From NCBI GenBank assembly GCA_007026445.1, contig VDMD01000027.1:62001-126000 (forward strand): a stretch of 64,000 nucleotides of DNA, in the 5' to 3' direction. The notes beneath the pieces are model-generated. The model searched no databases. It was not told the DNA's origin and saw nothing but the letters and a program-made list of their open reading frames with translations. The stretch comes from Schizophyllum amplum. Its lineage: Eukaryota > Basidiomycota > Agaricomycetes > Agaricales > Schizophyllaceae. A program made the translations under genes and the position numbers. Below are positions 1 to 11,818 of the stretch, piece after piece; positions within the stretch are counted from its first letter, which is position 1; every line of letters starts with the position of its first letter.

Positions 1-2133
1 CTAACTACCTGGTCGACAAGGAGCGGGTCGTTCGGAAGCATGCAGATTCTGGGTATGTCATCTTTCCGCTTGTCTGTATCAATGACTCACGTTGTTCGCA
101 GTCGCACTCCCCTCGCAAAGCTCAGAGCGCCGGCGGACCCATCGAACGTATCTGGCAAATCTGCAGATGTTGCGATCAAGCCGCAGGAGCGCTTAACAGT
201 GTCATGGCCAACGTCGAGCATGAACTACACCGCCACAAAGAGCGCGACAAGCACTGGCAGACGAGGTCGACGTGAGTGTCTCGCGTCCTGATGGCACAGT
301 TGACTGATGTCTGGCAGTCTCCGTATCAGCAACCGTCCGCTACGTGGGGACGCCGGTGTTCAAGTACTTCCTGCGGTTGAGGAGGGTACCCAACGGACGG
401 ATCGCGCCGTTCGGACCGATATGGTCGGGGCGGCCGGCTGCTTGTCGACCGCCGGTCTACTGCGGTACGGCGCATCGACGCGTCTGCACGTCGCTCGGCG
501 ATCTTCCCTGATATTGGGCTGTCATCATTGGCGTCGACGTCGCAGTCTACCTTGTTTGGTTCCATCACCGAGGTACAAGACGAGCAGCCAGACGCGGACG
601 ACTCCGGAGAGACGAGCGACGACAGCAGGTCAACCACGCTTGTTCCGCACCGCCGAAGGAGACACCATGGCCGTTGATGTGAAGCCTGCCGGTGACGCGA
701 CGGTGCCGCTGAACCCCTTGTTGACGATGGGGATGCCGGTGTGGAGGATGCCGGTGTGGCGTCTCCAATCAAGACGTTGAGCGATCAGAAGAAGCCAAGC
801 ACCGTCTCCTCCCGTTGCTATCCCCGACGCGGAGACACCCGACGATCGCCTGCTCGCTCAGTGGGCCTTTGACGTCGACGACACGCCCGCTGTAGGCCCG
901 GAGGGCTTGGAAGAGCAGGACCGTATCTTGCTGGACGACTTCTCCTCTCGGTACGTTGCGATCTTAGTCGCCCTTCTCTCTGACTGACGTTCCTCTTAGG
1001 AACTCAAGTTCACTAGCAGCATATTCCACGAGGCCGATGTCATGAACTTGGGCACGCATGCGGCCTTCCATTACATGAACGCTGAAGGTCGGGAGGTGGA
1101 ACGTCCGCTCCTGTTCATGCCAGCGCTCCGGCCGCAGATCCGCGACCCGAGGATAATGCAGCAGGCCATGCTGGCACGGCGGGCGGGCGCGGCCCAGGCT
1201 CAGCAGGCTGCGCAGCCGCCGGTCGTCACCGCTCAGCCAGTGGGCATGCAGACTGTGGTTACCGGCACCCAGAAGAACGGTCAAGGCCTCGCTGCAGCGC
1301 CGGCGCCACCGATGGCTCAGCAGGCTGCAACGCCGCAGCCAGGTGCCCAGCCGCCGCACGTCGCCGTCCCTCATCACCAGCGCGCGCGCCCACCGCCTAT
1401 ACAGCTTCCCAGCAATGTTCTGGCGGCACCCCGTCCCGCGTCCACCAACCCCGCTCCGGCCCAGGTGCCCACCGTCTCGCAGCAGCAGTCCCCACCGAAC
1501 GCGAGCGCACCTATTGCGGCGCCGCGGCCACAAGCCATACCGATACCACATGTCGACAACCACGTAGGGGGTGGTCTGCCGACGATACAACGAATACCCA
1601 GTCAGCAACAGCAGCATGCGTCTCTGCCCAATGCCAACGGCAGCCGTCTGTGGTCAACGGATCCGCGTCGCGTCCGCCGTCCCAGCAGCAGCTTGCTCAG
1701 CCTCACAGCAGCGGTGCCGTGCAGCATGCGACCGGCAGCCAGCCTCACACGAACGGCGTGCAACACCAACGAACGGGCTCAGCCGCGAACGGCTACACCC
1801 CGGACATGATGGCCGCGTACGCATACATGCAGGCGAACGGGCAGTTCAACGTGCAACATGCGCCTGGGACGAAGCTGCCTACACCGGCGCTGCGCCCAGC
1901 GGCGGCTGCCCCCGTCGTACATGCATCTTGCCGCCGCGAACTTCCCAAAGATGGCGCCGGGGCAGTGGGCGCACGCATCTCCGCAGGTCAACGGGATGCA
2001 CGCCGCCCGCCCCGCCCAGCAGCCCGTGCAAATGGACAGCCCCAGCACTCCGTGTCACCGTCCGCCCGGTGGCGACGACCTCGCAGCCGCAGCAGGTCCC
2101 GTTCATCACGGTCAGGCGCAGAACGGGTACTGA
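1..2133 (+). pseudogene. Epl1-like (enhancer of polycomb-like) gene, 5'-truncated by window, frames broken
   Basis: Seen: successive coding-like blocks in changing frames. They include a basic stretch VEHELHRHKERDKHWQ (about 205-260), KYFLRLRRVPNGRIAPF (about 360-420), an acidic Asp/Ser block (about 560-620), WAFDVDDTPAVGPEGLEEQD (about 860-920), then a Gln/Ala/Pro-rich tail (1042-2133) ending in AYMQANGQFNVQ and a stop at 2133. Introns look normal (e.g. GTACGT...TTAG at about 950-1000). At least four single-base frame changes are needed, at about 620-640, 820-835, 1630 and 1915. Known: fungal Epl1 is the scaffold of the NuA4/Piccolo histone acetyltransferase and has a long low-complexity C-terminus. 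The assignment rests on recalled similarity of the WAFD..D block and Q-rich tail. It may be a decayed paralog or a real gene with sequence errors. Confidence 0.42.
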
Positions 2134-2576
2134 GGACACTCCTGGTCTGCGGTCTGTCCATGCCCTTATTTATGTTCTTTCTCCGTCGCGCGAGCGACTA
2201 GGAGGAACGTCGCTTATATTCTAGATAATTTTACTACCATAAAGACGTGTATTATAGCATATCCTTCGTGTATGTCGCAGGCTTTCGAAGGGAGGACAGG
2301 ATGGGTTTGTGGGGGCGGCTGGCCTATGATTATTGCAGCGACCATGGACACCGTATGCATACATATATGACAGTTTCATGCGATTTATGCCCTCCCTGCT
2401 CACGGCCAAAAACCACCGACGGACATCTATTGCTTTGAGTCCTGAAGGCGTCTTGAGCGGGCTGCTGCTTGCCACACGTGGGTCATGGTGACGTGGCTTC
2501 GGGAAATGCCGACCTACCTATATAAGGCCATCAGATGCGATCCCTCTTTCCTCCGATCCGCCATGCACTCAGCTCA

Positions 2577-3060
2577 TGTCCTATGAAAGGACGCCCGACA
2601 GGCCCGCGCGCTCCTCCGATGGTCAAGACTCCAGTAGCCCGCTCGACATCTAGAACGATGTCCGTACAACACTCGCAGAAGAGGTTGGGAAGCAGCTAGC
2701 AGCTACTTCCACCCCTGGTCTAAAGTGGTCGTTACGACGGCCACCCGGGTAGCTCAGGATGTATATCCTGGGCGCAACGGAGAAGATCTGATCTTCTCCG
2801 ACAGCGGGACAGAGCGGATGGCTCGACGTGGTGCGCGATGGGAGGAGCTCTGTTTTGCAGACCGCGGCTGGGCGTGTTGTTGAGGTCCGATCCCTCGCTC
2901 ACGGCTCGTCGCTGACTGCGAGACATCTCCTCGACCTTCAGCATACGGTGGTCGTCGCGACAGGTCCGATCCCTGTCGTCGAGACCACCACGACCATCTC
3001 TTGCTTGGTCCTTAGCGTCGATGCGACGATAACGCATGGGCGGGAGGCCGGCGAAAGAAC
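2577..3060 (+). other. Decayed coding-like stretch behind a TATA-like box
   Basis: A TATA-like CTATATAAGG lies at about 2519. About 50 bp downstream an ATG (2577) opens a frame reading MSYERTPDRPARSSDG, then LAEEVGKQLAATSTPG and EDLIFSDSGTERMARRGARW. This frame is interrupted by stops at about 2652, 2748 and 2880. The composition looks like protein, but the stops and lack of splice signals suggest a dead gene or element remnant. No family recognised. Confidence 0.2.
2779..2799. repeat. Perfect 10-bp-arm palindrome
   Basis: GGAGAAGATC, one T, then GATCTTCTCC. Could form a hairpin or bind a dimeric protein. No function inferred. Confidence 0.6.
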
Positions 3061-4674
3061 CGACCTGGAAAGCTACGTAGGATCAGTTTTCGGGCCCCAT
3101 AACAGCAGGGTGCAACGAGGCGGGCGCAAGCCCGCTATCGGCACGCTCGTTCCGCGTGCTGTTTACAGTACGCGGGAGTGGGGCCTCTGGAAACTGGTCC
3201 GCCCCGGGAGCGCCATCTATGAAAGACGAGAGGGCCATACAAGGCCGCCACATGAACGGCAAGCGCGACGACTCAATCGCTCCAGGACCACCATCATACG
3301 TCGGGCGGCGGATCCCGTCCTATACACAGGACGACCGGCTAAGGCGCACGCCTGGTCGGTGGGGAGTGACCCATACGGGCGCCACCCCAGAGCGGGTATC
3401 TCGTACGAGGACTCCACTCGCTCCCTGCTCTCGCTCTCGGCGTGCAGGAGAGCACCCCGCGATCGATCGATCCGGGATAGCCCGTTATGGGCTAGCTGCG
3501 CTTGCTCGCAGCCAGAGGTAGCGTCACGCACCTCGCTGGGCTGACGCCCATGCTCCCGCCCGCTGATGCGGCGGAGTCCCCGGTATCGGGACGCTCATGA
3601 CGAGCAGGCTACGACGTAGCCAGAGGTCCATCCTCGCACCGCACACGCGGTAGGGCGCACGCCCTTTAGCTGGTATCAGCACTGGCGAGTGCAGGCTCGC
3701 ACGAGCTCACTCTGCCACGGGCGCACGCCCCATTCCTGTCGCACGACAGAACAGGTGCACCTTCGTTGGTGTCATCTCGATGCGCGCAGCGCGCTCGACG
3801 TCGCCCACGAGACATGCTCGGGGCTGATCGACCTCCCGCACCCGCGTCGCTCGTCGCGCCGGGTCACAGTCGCGGTTCACGCAGCGGGCAGCCCATTCTC
3901 ATCGCATGCCTGCAACATACGCGGCACAGCTCCCCTCTCGTTGCATGCCAGCTGATACGCGGTATTGCCTTCGTATCGCTTCTCGCGAAGAGCTGGGACA
4001 TCATCCTGCGACTGCGGCGCCTGCCTGCTCCGCGGCGGGAGTCGTCGCGGCTCACCGTCGTCATATGAGCGCCGGGCATCTGCTCGTCTAGCTTGCGCAT
4101 CGCTGCGACTGGCATTATTTGTTAGTTTCGCATCCGCGGGTGGTGAGATTGGGGCTTGCCTCGGTCTTTCCACCCGTCGGCGAGCATCGAGCTTCGTGCT
4201 CGGTGCTCGTCCGCGACTCTTCATCGGGTCGTGGACAGCGGTTCGGCACCTGCTTCGTTTGGTGTCGTCAGCGGCGCTGGGCTTCGTGCTCGGCGTCGTC
4301 GTATCCGCACAATTTTTTCCTCCCCTTCTTCCTTCGTGGAGAGTTCTCTTCTGACTCTATCTACGTAGTACTTGATGTATCTTAGAGCAGCTCGGTCAAC
4401 AATCCTATTTGCTTTGCTTCGAGGAAGCTGCCAGTTCAACTTGAAGTTCCAGTTGGATGTTCTGTGCTTCGTTCCCTGGTTCGAACTCGGCACTCCACTC
4501 GCGGTCACATGCAACGTCACCTTCGCACGCTCGCGTCTACTTATACAGGAGCCCTCAGCTCGCAGGTTGACCAACAATTTTCCTTCTGCACTTCCGCTGC
4601 TACAGATCGTCCACCGGCGAATACCTACCACACAAGAAGGAAACCTTCTCGACACGAAGACATCTAACAGCACC
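3061..4674. other. Intergenic, no gene recognised
   Basis: Open frames exist on both strands, but none has splice logic or recognisable protein character. The stretch is peppered with short self-complementary motifs of the form GGGCGCACGCCC or GGGCGCAAGCCC (about 3120, 3660, 3720). Confidence 0.4.
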
Positions 4675-6206
4675 ATGGCCTCTCGTCAGCGCTCGCCCTC
4701 TATCGAGATCGTGTCTGTCGGCCATCCCAGAAAAACCGCGCTTGTAGAGTCGACGAGGACCGCGAACAACCAGTCTCCTAGCAGAACGGGGCTTGGACGA
4801 AGGGTGTCACTGCGCCGATCGCGAAGGCTGCGAAGGTGCAGGACGAGTACACGAAGGCAGGCGCGGTCGCTATCGCGCCGGCGACGAAGGTGCGTTGAGA
4901 TAAATCCCCCTTGGAGACGTGTCGCTGACGACTTATAGCCCGCTGCGCCACCAGCTGCGGCGAAAGCGTCGTCGTCAGCAGGCGCGAAGCGCAAGTCCCT
5001 CGACGCGCCGACCTCGGCGGCAAAGCGCACCAAGACGACTGCCGCGCCCAAGGAGAACAGCGCCAGCGGGTCCAAGGTCGAGGAGAAGAAGGACCCCGCG
5101 GTGCGCTGGAAGTGGATCGACAGTGCCCGGCCTGAGTTGTGCGTGTGCCGTCGTCTTTCTCCTATGGAATCTTGAGCCGCTGACGACGTCTTTCCCGCAC
5201 GCATCCTGACATCTTGCCAACCTATCATATCATTGTCCTCCCTCCCCCTCTGTGCAGCGAGATGAAGGGCACCAAGATCGAGGCCTTCAACTGCGGCGGC
5301 ACGTTCTTCAAGTCTACGGCCAAGGTGCGCCGTGCTTACGACGCGTCTTGTGGAACCTGACTTAAGACACGACCTCGCCAGAACGTCGCAGACAGGCTTG
5401 ACAAGCTCGAGGGCTTCCTCGCCGAGTGCGAAGGGGACGAGACATGCCATCCGTCCTACGGCTACCCGGAGCGCTACAAGCCCAAGCGCGTCACCAAGAA
5501 GAAGGGTGAGCCGGAGGACACGCGCTGGCAGTGGATTGACAAGCGGCGCCCGGAGATGTGAGTTCTGGCGTTATTTACTTGCTCACTCCTTTTCGAATGT
5601 GCTTCTTCCTCTTCGGATGCGCTGCCCTCTCCGCTCGGTTGTTCTCCGCTTCGTCAATTCCTCCTCTTCCGTCTTCACCTCATCTGAGGAGGCTAAGATG
5701 AGATTGAGCTGATGCTGACACCGTCCTGCAGGCGCTTCAAGGGTACCAAAATCGAGGCGTACAATTGCGGCGGCGCGTTCTGGAAGGCGACGGGCAAGAC
5801 AGTCGCCGACCGCCTGGACAAGATGGAGAGCTTCTTCGCCGAGTGCAAGGGTGACGAGGCGATGCACGATAGGTATGCGAGGACTTCTAGGTGGTTGCCC
5901 TACGAGATATCCATCTCGCGCCTGCAACGAGACGCTAATCTGATGAACGAGCCTCTTGCTTACCTTGACTCTCTGTCCGCCCATTCTTCTCCACTATTCG
6001 TTCACTGCTCAGACTATCATGTCTACTAGTACTAATATCGAATCTAACCTACTTACCTGTACTGAAGTCCGACGTGGACACTACGTCGTGATCTACTACT
6101 TGTACACTTTCTTGTTGCCTGCTTTTAAAGTTGATTTCTCCCTGCCTTTCGTCACACCAAACATCACCTCCATTGCAGACCCAAAGAAGAACGGAGCAAG
6201 AATTGA
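4675..6206 (+). CDS. Nuclear-type basic protein with two copies of a KWID...CGG...RLDKLE domain
   Basis: Exons by splice logic: 4675-(uncertain donor), 4782-4889, 4939-5138, 5258-5324, 5382-5557, 5732-5872, 6179-6206. The N-terminus (MASRQRSPSIEIVSVGH) is polar. A Lys/Ala/Ser-rich linker follows, with AKRKSLDAP and AAKRTKTT stretches that look like nuclear localisation signals. Two repeats of about 60 residues follow. The first has RWKWIDSARPE, GTKIEAFNCGGTFFK and VADRLDKLEGFLAECEGDE. The second has RWQWIDKRRPE, GTKIEAYNCGGAFWK and VADRLDKMESFFAECKGDE. The repeats are clearly homologous and are split by introns at equivalent places (after RPE). The junction between the ATG exon and the exon at 4782 is unclear; a frameshift there is possible. 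I do not recognise the family. A chromatin or DNA-associated role is only a guess from the basic linker. Confidence 0.6.
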
Positions 6207-6240
6207 GCGAGAACCTAGATGAGAGCCCCCTGGCAGGCTG

Positions 6241-6365
6241 GCAAGAACGGAAGTTGAGTGGCGGTCCGGACTCCGAAGAATGCAATCAACTTCATAGCCC
6301 CTGATCGGTCTCCTTTAGGAAGCCTTTGTTTTCAAACGGAGGGATAGCAACAGTCAATCTGATTC
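6241..6365 (+). repeat. Left copy of a dispersed repeat, inverted relative to 8185-8310
   Basis: Shares TCCGGACTCCG, ATCAACTTCA, CCTTTAGGAAGCCTTTGTTTT and GCAACAG in the same order with the reverse complement of 8185-8310, with a few small gaps. The right copy has an open frame (VRTPEDINFTATDPSPLG), so the repeat may derive from a coding exon. Confidence 0.65.
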
Positions 6366-6878
6366 TTACTCATGTCTGAATTTTCTCTGATGCCTCCTCC
6401 CCTGGCTCTCCTGAAACGCAGCATCTTAAGTATGGGGTCAGTTTGGGGTACAAGAGGATCTGAAGCCTCAGATTGAAACAGGATTGAAAGTTCATTGAAG
6501 GAACCCTCGAACATCGCCACGGCCACCTACCATCAACATCCTGTCATCTCGGCCTCTGAAACTTGTCTGAAGCGGTCGGCGCTTTCCTGGCGCTCTCCGT
6601 AAGTTAAAGTAAATCTTGTTATGTGCAGTCATCATCACATTCGAGTTTCCCCAGTCAGTCGTCTCTTCAGCTTCTCTTGCTCTCACTTGGGCACTCATTG
6701 CTCCACCGACATCGCGAACCCACAGCAATATTCAGCTAAATCGCGCCGGTCTACACTGGCAGACGCGTATTACTGTCATCGTTTTGCATAGGTTGTCTAA
6801 GTACAGCTCTGCGGCTTTTCATCCCGTTCCGTTTGCCAGTGCCTGCACGAGCGCTAGCACTCAAATACCACATTACCA

Positions 6879-8008
6879 ATGGCCGGGAGACATATATACA
6901 CCCAGGCGCGCCACCTCCTGACCACACAACCCCGACTACTTCGCCGCCCCGCCGTCGCAGTACACGTCGCCCTTCCCGCAGCCCCAGGCCGAAGCACAAC
7001 CGCCCTTCCGCCAGCCAGGTGCAGTGGATCTCTGTCCTCCTCAGCCCACGCCACCTGCGGAACCATACGAGGTGCGTATCCCATTCAGAGAGCCTCTTTC
7101 AATCGCGCTCACGACGCGGGTTGCAGTTCGAGTCACGCGTTCTGCCCGCCGACCCACCGCCAATAACCCAAATGTCGCACAACACGCCCTTCCACCAGCC
7201 ATCTCCCTTGATGCAGTCGCAGATGCCGCTTCTTGCGCACGAGCCATCCTCTGCCCCCGTACACAGCCAACCCGCAGCCAAGGAAGGCATGATGATCATG
7301 CCCGGCAGCGGTAAGCTCAACGCGAAGAATTTGCCCTTGGACGGTACGGGACGCAGGCCCTGGAGCAACGGGACGTGCAGCTGCTTCGGCGACTGTTCTA
7401 CATGTGCGTCTAGTTAATCTCTCCGTATACCTAGAGCTTGGGCTTACATCTCCCTCTCCCAGTCTGCCTCGCATGCTGCTGCCCCTGCATGGTCTACGGG
7501 CAGAACAAGCGGCGCTACGAACACCTCAAGGATCATGGCATCCCTGATCCCGAGGCCGGCGGCTCCTGCGGGGGCGACTGCTGGGTGCACTGTTTGCTCA
7601 CGTCCTTCACCGGGTTTGGATGGATCTTACAGGTATGTCATGCACGCCTGCCTCCTCAAGTCCTACGATGCTTTCCCCTCCTGCACCTCTTCAACCACCG
7701 AGAACTCTTGTACTACCTGGAGCTCTTCTCTTTCTCACTCTTCTTCCTTCTGCAACTATCCATTCACCCGTACCGCACCCAACTCACCCTCCCTCCCCCA
7801 GATCCCCCTCCGCGGCAGCGTGCGCAACCGGTACTCCATCCAGGGTGGCACCTTCGGCGACTGCTGCAGTTCGTTCTGGTGCAATCCCTGCGCGCTCACG
7901 CAGGAGAGTCGTGAGATAGAGCTGGAGGAGAAGAGCGTGATGCCGGCCGCGCAGCGAGGTGGGGCTATGGGCAGCAGCAACATTACTGAGCCCCTCGAGA
8001 CGGTGTAG
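6879..8008 (+). CDS. PLAC8-family cysteine-rich membrane-associated protein
   Basis: Clear exons: 6922-7071, 7127-7403, 7463-7632, 7802-8008. Exon 1 is Pro/Gln/Tyr-rich (PDYFAAPPSQYTSPFPQPQA). Then come MSHNTPFHQPSP (7172) and the PLAC8 module: WSNGTCSCFGDCSTC, FCLACCCPCMVYGQNKRRYE, GGDCWVHCLLTSFTGFGWILQ, RYSIQGGTFGDCCSSFWCNP and CALTQESREIEL. The CCxCP and CC..xFWCxPCALxQ signatures are family hallmarks; such proteins are small membrane-linked factors in fungi and plants. The 5' end is unresolved. The frame of exon 1 is blocked by TGA at 6919-6921, while the neighbouring frame carries HPGAPPP just before it, so a single-base frameshift or missed exon is likely. Starting at ATG 7172 would still give the whole domain. 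Confidence 0.82.
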
Positions 8009-8949
8009 CCCGCCCCGCTGTTAGTCTGCTGCGTCGTTAGCGCACCGTGTCGAGACAACGCTATTACTTGCCCCAGTCTCCTGCGGCGTGGGGCAGCTTA
8101 TTTATTGACCTGAAAGTAGCTTACTGACTTTACGGTACTTACCCATACCTTGCACGAACACCGCGCGATGCTCTCATGATTCATGAATCCGATGTATTCT
8201 TCTCTGTTGCGAGTCCATCCGTAAAAACAAAGGCTTCCTAAAGGGGATGGATCAGTGGCTGTGAAGTTGATATCCTCCGGAGTCCGGACAACTTCTTGCC
8301 TTCGACCACCATCCAGCCACAATGTTCATTGTCCCTCGAGACTTGTCCGGAATGTCATACTTTTGAGCACGAGTCTGCTCTCTGTATATGTTGCTACTGA
8401 GTAGCGGCCGGCACTGACCTGCGGGCCGCGGTGGGCGGATCTAGTCCAGACACTGACGGGGTCTCAAAGCATCTTCTCTGCGTCGTAGACGCCTTTCACC
8501 GCCCCCGACCTCCTTCCAAACGCTCCGGGAACCTCCCCGCGGATGTTCTCGATTGGGACAGCACGCATGGGCAGAAATGACGTTTGCGCCCATTTCTCCG
8601 TGCTCAAGTTCTCGCGGACGGGCCCGCGTAACTCGTCCTATCCCGCTCGTCCCGACGCCTCTCGACATCGTTCCTCGCAGGTGACTGTTGTCGTCTGGAC
8701 GGATAGGGCTCTACGCGCACGTCGTATACAGTGTGCGCGTTCCTCTCCGACGTTCTTCCCCCGTTTACGCCATCGACCGTAGTGAGTCTAGTCCATAGGC
8801 AGGCTTCTTTCGCTCATGTGGTTCTATGCGGATGCTCCCATGTTGTATTTGACCGCGCGTCAATGCTCTGCTCGCAGCCTACTTAAGCCCAGCATGGCTA
8901 GGCGCAATGGCGCTGAGCCACCTCATCTCCCCCAGCTATAACAAGCACG
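8009..8949. other. Intergenic, holds the right inverted repeat copy
   Basis: No gene seen beyond the repeat at 8185-8310. The last 100 bp before 8950 are probably the promoter of the epimerase gene. Confidence 0.4.
8185..8310 (-). repeat. Right copy of the dispersed repeat, inverted relative to 6241-6365
   Basis: Reverse complement matches 6241-6365 around TAGGAAGCCTTTGTTTT and TCCGGACTCCG. Together the two copies bracket the PLAC8 gene. Confidence 0.65.
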
Positions 8950-11035
8950 ATGATGATCCTTCAAGCTCTCCTCACTGTAGGCCTGGCATGCGCAGGCGTG
9001 AAGGCGCAGGATGATGAATGGGTGCGTTGTTGGCCTCTTCGTGTTGCGTAGTGGCGCTGACCAGCATCCTGCTAGCCCTTCGATATAACGACCCTCACCG
9101 CGCCTGACGGCTCCGTGACGGCAAAGTTCGTGTCTCTGGGCGCGACGCTGACGGAGCTATGGGTCAAGGACCGGGACGGCGAAGCGCGAGACGTCGTTCT
9201 CGGATACGATGACAATGTACGCGCATAGCTCCAACCCTCATCCCCTTCGAGCTTCACCGGTACTCATTGTATCTGCTCAGTCGAAGCTTCTAACAGATCC
9301 CAATCACCCTTCATTCAATCCTATCATCGGCCGGTGAGTGGTAGTAGCCGAGAAGTGTATTGCTTGAGCTGACGCAAATATATTCTAGCTATGCGAATCG
9401 TGCGCGTCCTACTTAGCTGGACTCCGTGTGCGCACGTCGGTTGAGCCTGATATTTAGGCATAAAAAACGGCAGTTTCTCGATCCCGATCACGAAGGATGA
9501 GCAACCGGACGGCCCGGGCGTGTACCGCATCCCCACCAATGGTGAGTTTTAGCGTGCTTGTCCTTGATTTTGGTCTCACATCCCCTCTTCAGGTCAGGTA
9601 ACTAACTCTAGCGTTGGGACCAACACAAACGTCTGATCCCTCGTATGAAGTCCGCAGCGCTGCACGGCGGTATTCTTGGCTGGGACCGCCGCAACTGGAC
9701 GATCCTCGACTCGTCTCCGACGCATGTCTCGTACATGCACTTCGACCCCGCCAACGAGGGGTTCCCGGGGAATGTGACTGTCATTGTGAGTCGTGTGGTG
9801 TTTTGTGTTCGGGTGATGGCGTGCAGGGTTTGCGTATGAATGGGGTGGGAGACCAAGATCGCTCATACCTGCGCAGGCAACGCACACCGTGTACAACGGC
9901 GGCATCCTGGAGTCGAAGGTGTGGGCCACCGCGACTGAGAAGACGCCCATTATGACTACGCAGCACGTGTACTGGTAAGTTGGCCAGTCTGGGTCTCGTC
10001 TCCGAGCACTAGACGGGTCGGAAAAGCTGTGCTGCAATGATGTGTCGAGCTTCCTAGGGCATCGAGCTTCACAAGACCTTGAAGTTCATGAGACCTCGAA
10101 CTTTATACTCACGCCCTTATGCAGGAACCTCGACGCCTTCAAGGACAACAGCAGCAACATCCTATCGCACCATTTGCAGGTCGATGCGGACAGGGTCATC
10201 GCCGTCGACTCCAACCAGGTCCCGACCGGCGACTTCATTGACGTGTCCGGGACGGCGCTCGACTTCACCGAGGCGCGCGCGATCGATGCGAAGTGGAATG
10301 AGACGTACGACTTGTGCGGCGCTGGTAAGCAGGCTTTGACTTTCGTCTGTCCACTCGTTTCGACTCCTGTCTCTTGGCCCGCCTCTCGCGATAGCGCTTG
10401 ACTTCCGGCCCGCCCCTTCTCTCTCTTTCCCGATACGGCCCATCTGACGGCTACCTTCCCCAGGCTGCCAAGGCTACGACAACTGCTGGATCTTCAGCAA
10501 CGCCACGGACACTGGGACGCGGACTAGCCTCTGGAGTGACGCGTCCGGCATCCGGTAAGCCCATCCGTCACCGCGCCTGCCACCCCGTCACCCTTAACAA
10601 TGTTCTTAGCGTGGACATTTCCTCGAACCAGCCCGCCGTGCAGGTCTACACCGCCTACCAGCTCAACCTCCCGCGCAAGGTCGTGCACGGCGGGCCGGAC
10701 GTGAATTACACGGCCTGGTCGGCGGTCGCGATCGAGCAGCAGGGGTACATGGACGCCATCAACACCCCGGAGTGGGGCGTGGATCAGATGTGTGCGTGTT
10801 GTTCTATTGGTCTGGCTTGTAGAACTGGTATTGGCCGAAGTCGTGGCGCGTGGGAGGGCGTACTGGTGACCACTTGGTAGAGCGCGCTTCTGACCATCGG
10901 GGAGGTGGTCCACCGGAAATGGCGTGCTGCTGGTTTTCTGGGAGAGCGTTCTGCTGATCGTTCATGTTGTTAACAGATTACCCTGGCCGGGACTTCTTCT
11001 GGGAAGTGAAGTACGCGTTCTCTGTATTGGAATGA
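8950..11035 (+). CDS. Secreted aldose 1-epimerase (galactose mutarotase family)
   Basis: Interconverts alpha and beta anomers of aldoses. Exons: 8950-9021, 9076-9216, 9281-9333, 9389-9399, 9458-9541, 9658-9785, 9877-9974, 10125-10324, 10464-10554, 10610-10791, 10977-11035; all junctions keep frame. Start MMILQALLTVGLACAGVKAQ is a signal peptide, so the enzyme is probably extracellular or in the secretory route. Family landmarks appear in order: FVSLGATLTELWVKDRDG, VVLGYDD, NPIIGRYANRIKNGSF, NALHGGILGWDRRNW (first His), TTQHVYWNLDAF (second His), GYDNCWIF (Asp), VYTAYQLN and AIEQQGYMDAIN (Glu as candidate base), ending FFWEVKYAFSVLE. Length, about 370 aa, fits. All catalytic positions expected from GalM are present. 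An 11-bp micro-exon (9389-9399) is needed to read YANR. Confidence 0.93.
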
Positions 11036-11818
11036 AGTGAGTGCTCGGGATAAGGGATGGTGTGTAGGTATAGCACAAATGCGTTTGTCGAACAATGGGC
11101 AAAGAGATTGACAACGAACGACTGTGTTGGGCTGGATGTGGGAAGCGAAGAAGACGTACAGCGACATGGCGCGTGATCAGACCAGCAGAGGTGTAAGTAC
11201 TGTTTCCGCCACCTCATTGTTCTGAACTTCAGTACGTCAACAGCCTCGTCTCCACACTTCTTCATCCTCTTCTCCTGCTGACTGAGCCTGCACTGCTGCA
11301 GATCTGTCAACCTCGGCGCTCTGCTCTTGAACGTCACCATCATCGATTCCACTTGTGTGGTAAAGGCGTGGACCAAATTCCCTCCCCAAAACATCGCTCA
11401 TTTCGCCTTCTGAAGCTCCCAATCAAGTCTTGTGGTCTGCCAGGAGCGAATAGCAACCAGGAAACGGGTAGTCGCCCCCTCGTGCACTCTTCGCCCTCCC
11501 ATGGACCGCTTCACTTCCCCATTGAAAGCAGCCTTGACCTCATCCGCTCGCCGCTGATCGCGCAGACAAGCCTGCAACTCAAGCCCGCTGACATGGACCG
11601 GCGCGGGACCGGCGCCTTGGACAGCAGGCCGAGATGTAGTCCTATCACCATGCGACAATGTCGTCCGATTGAAGACAGCCACAGGTTTCCTGGCATGCCC
11701 GTCGCCGCTGGGGAGTCGGAACAGCCGAGAAGCTTTTATATACGGGCACCGATGGCGTCTGTGCATCAAGTTCTCCCCCTTTGCTAAATCCCCCAAGCGA
11801 CTTCCAAACTACGTGACT
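11036..11818. other. Intergenic/promoter of SDR copy 1
   Basis: No credible gene. The last ~250 bp resemble the 5' flank of copy 2 (shared GAGATGTAGTC and a TATA-like box), so the promoter was probably included in the duplication. Confidence 0.35.
11735..11742 (+). promoter_or_regulatory. TATA-like box of SDR copy 1
   Basis: TTTATATA about 80 bp before the ATG at 11819. Copy 2 has CTTATATG at 13523 in a comparable position. Confidence 0.4.

Noticed and set aside
2828..3544. 238-aa open frame
   Set aside because: No ATG-linked domain, low hydrophobic periodicity, full of short palindromic GC motifs, and no splice sites that extend it.
4222..4368. Antisense and sense short frames near 4200-4370
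   Set aside because: Overlapping frames in three phases without coding character; probably the leader/promoter of the gene at 4675.
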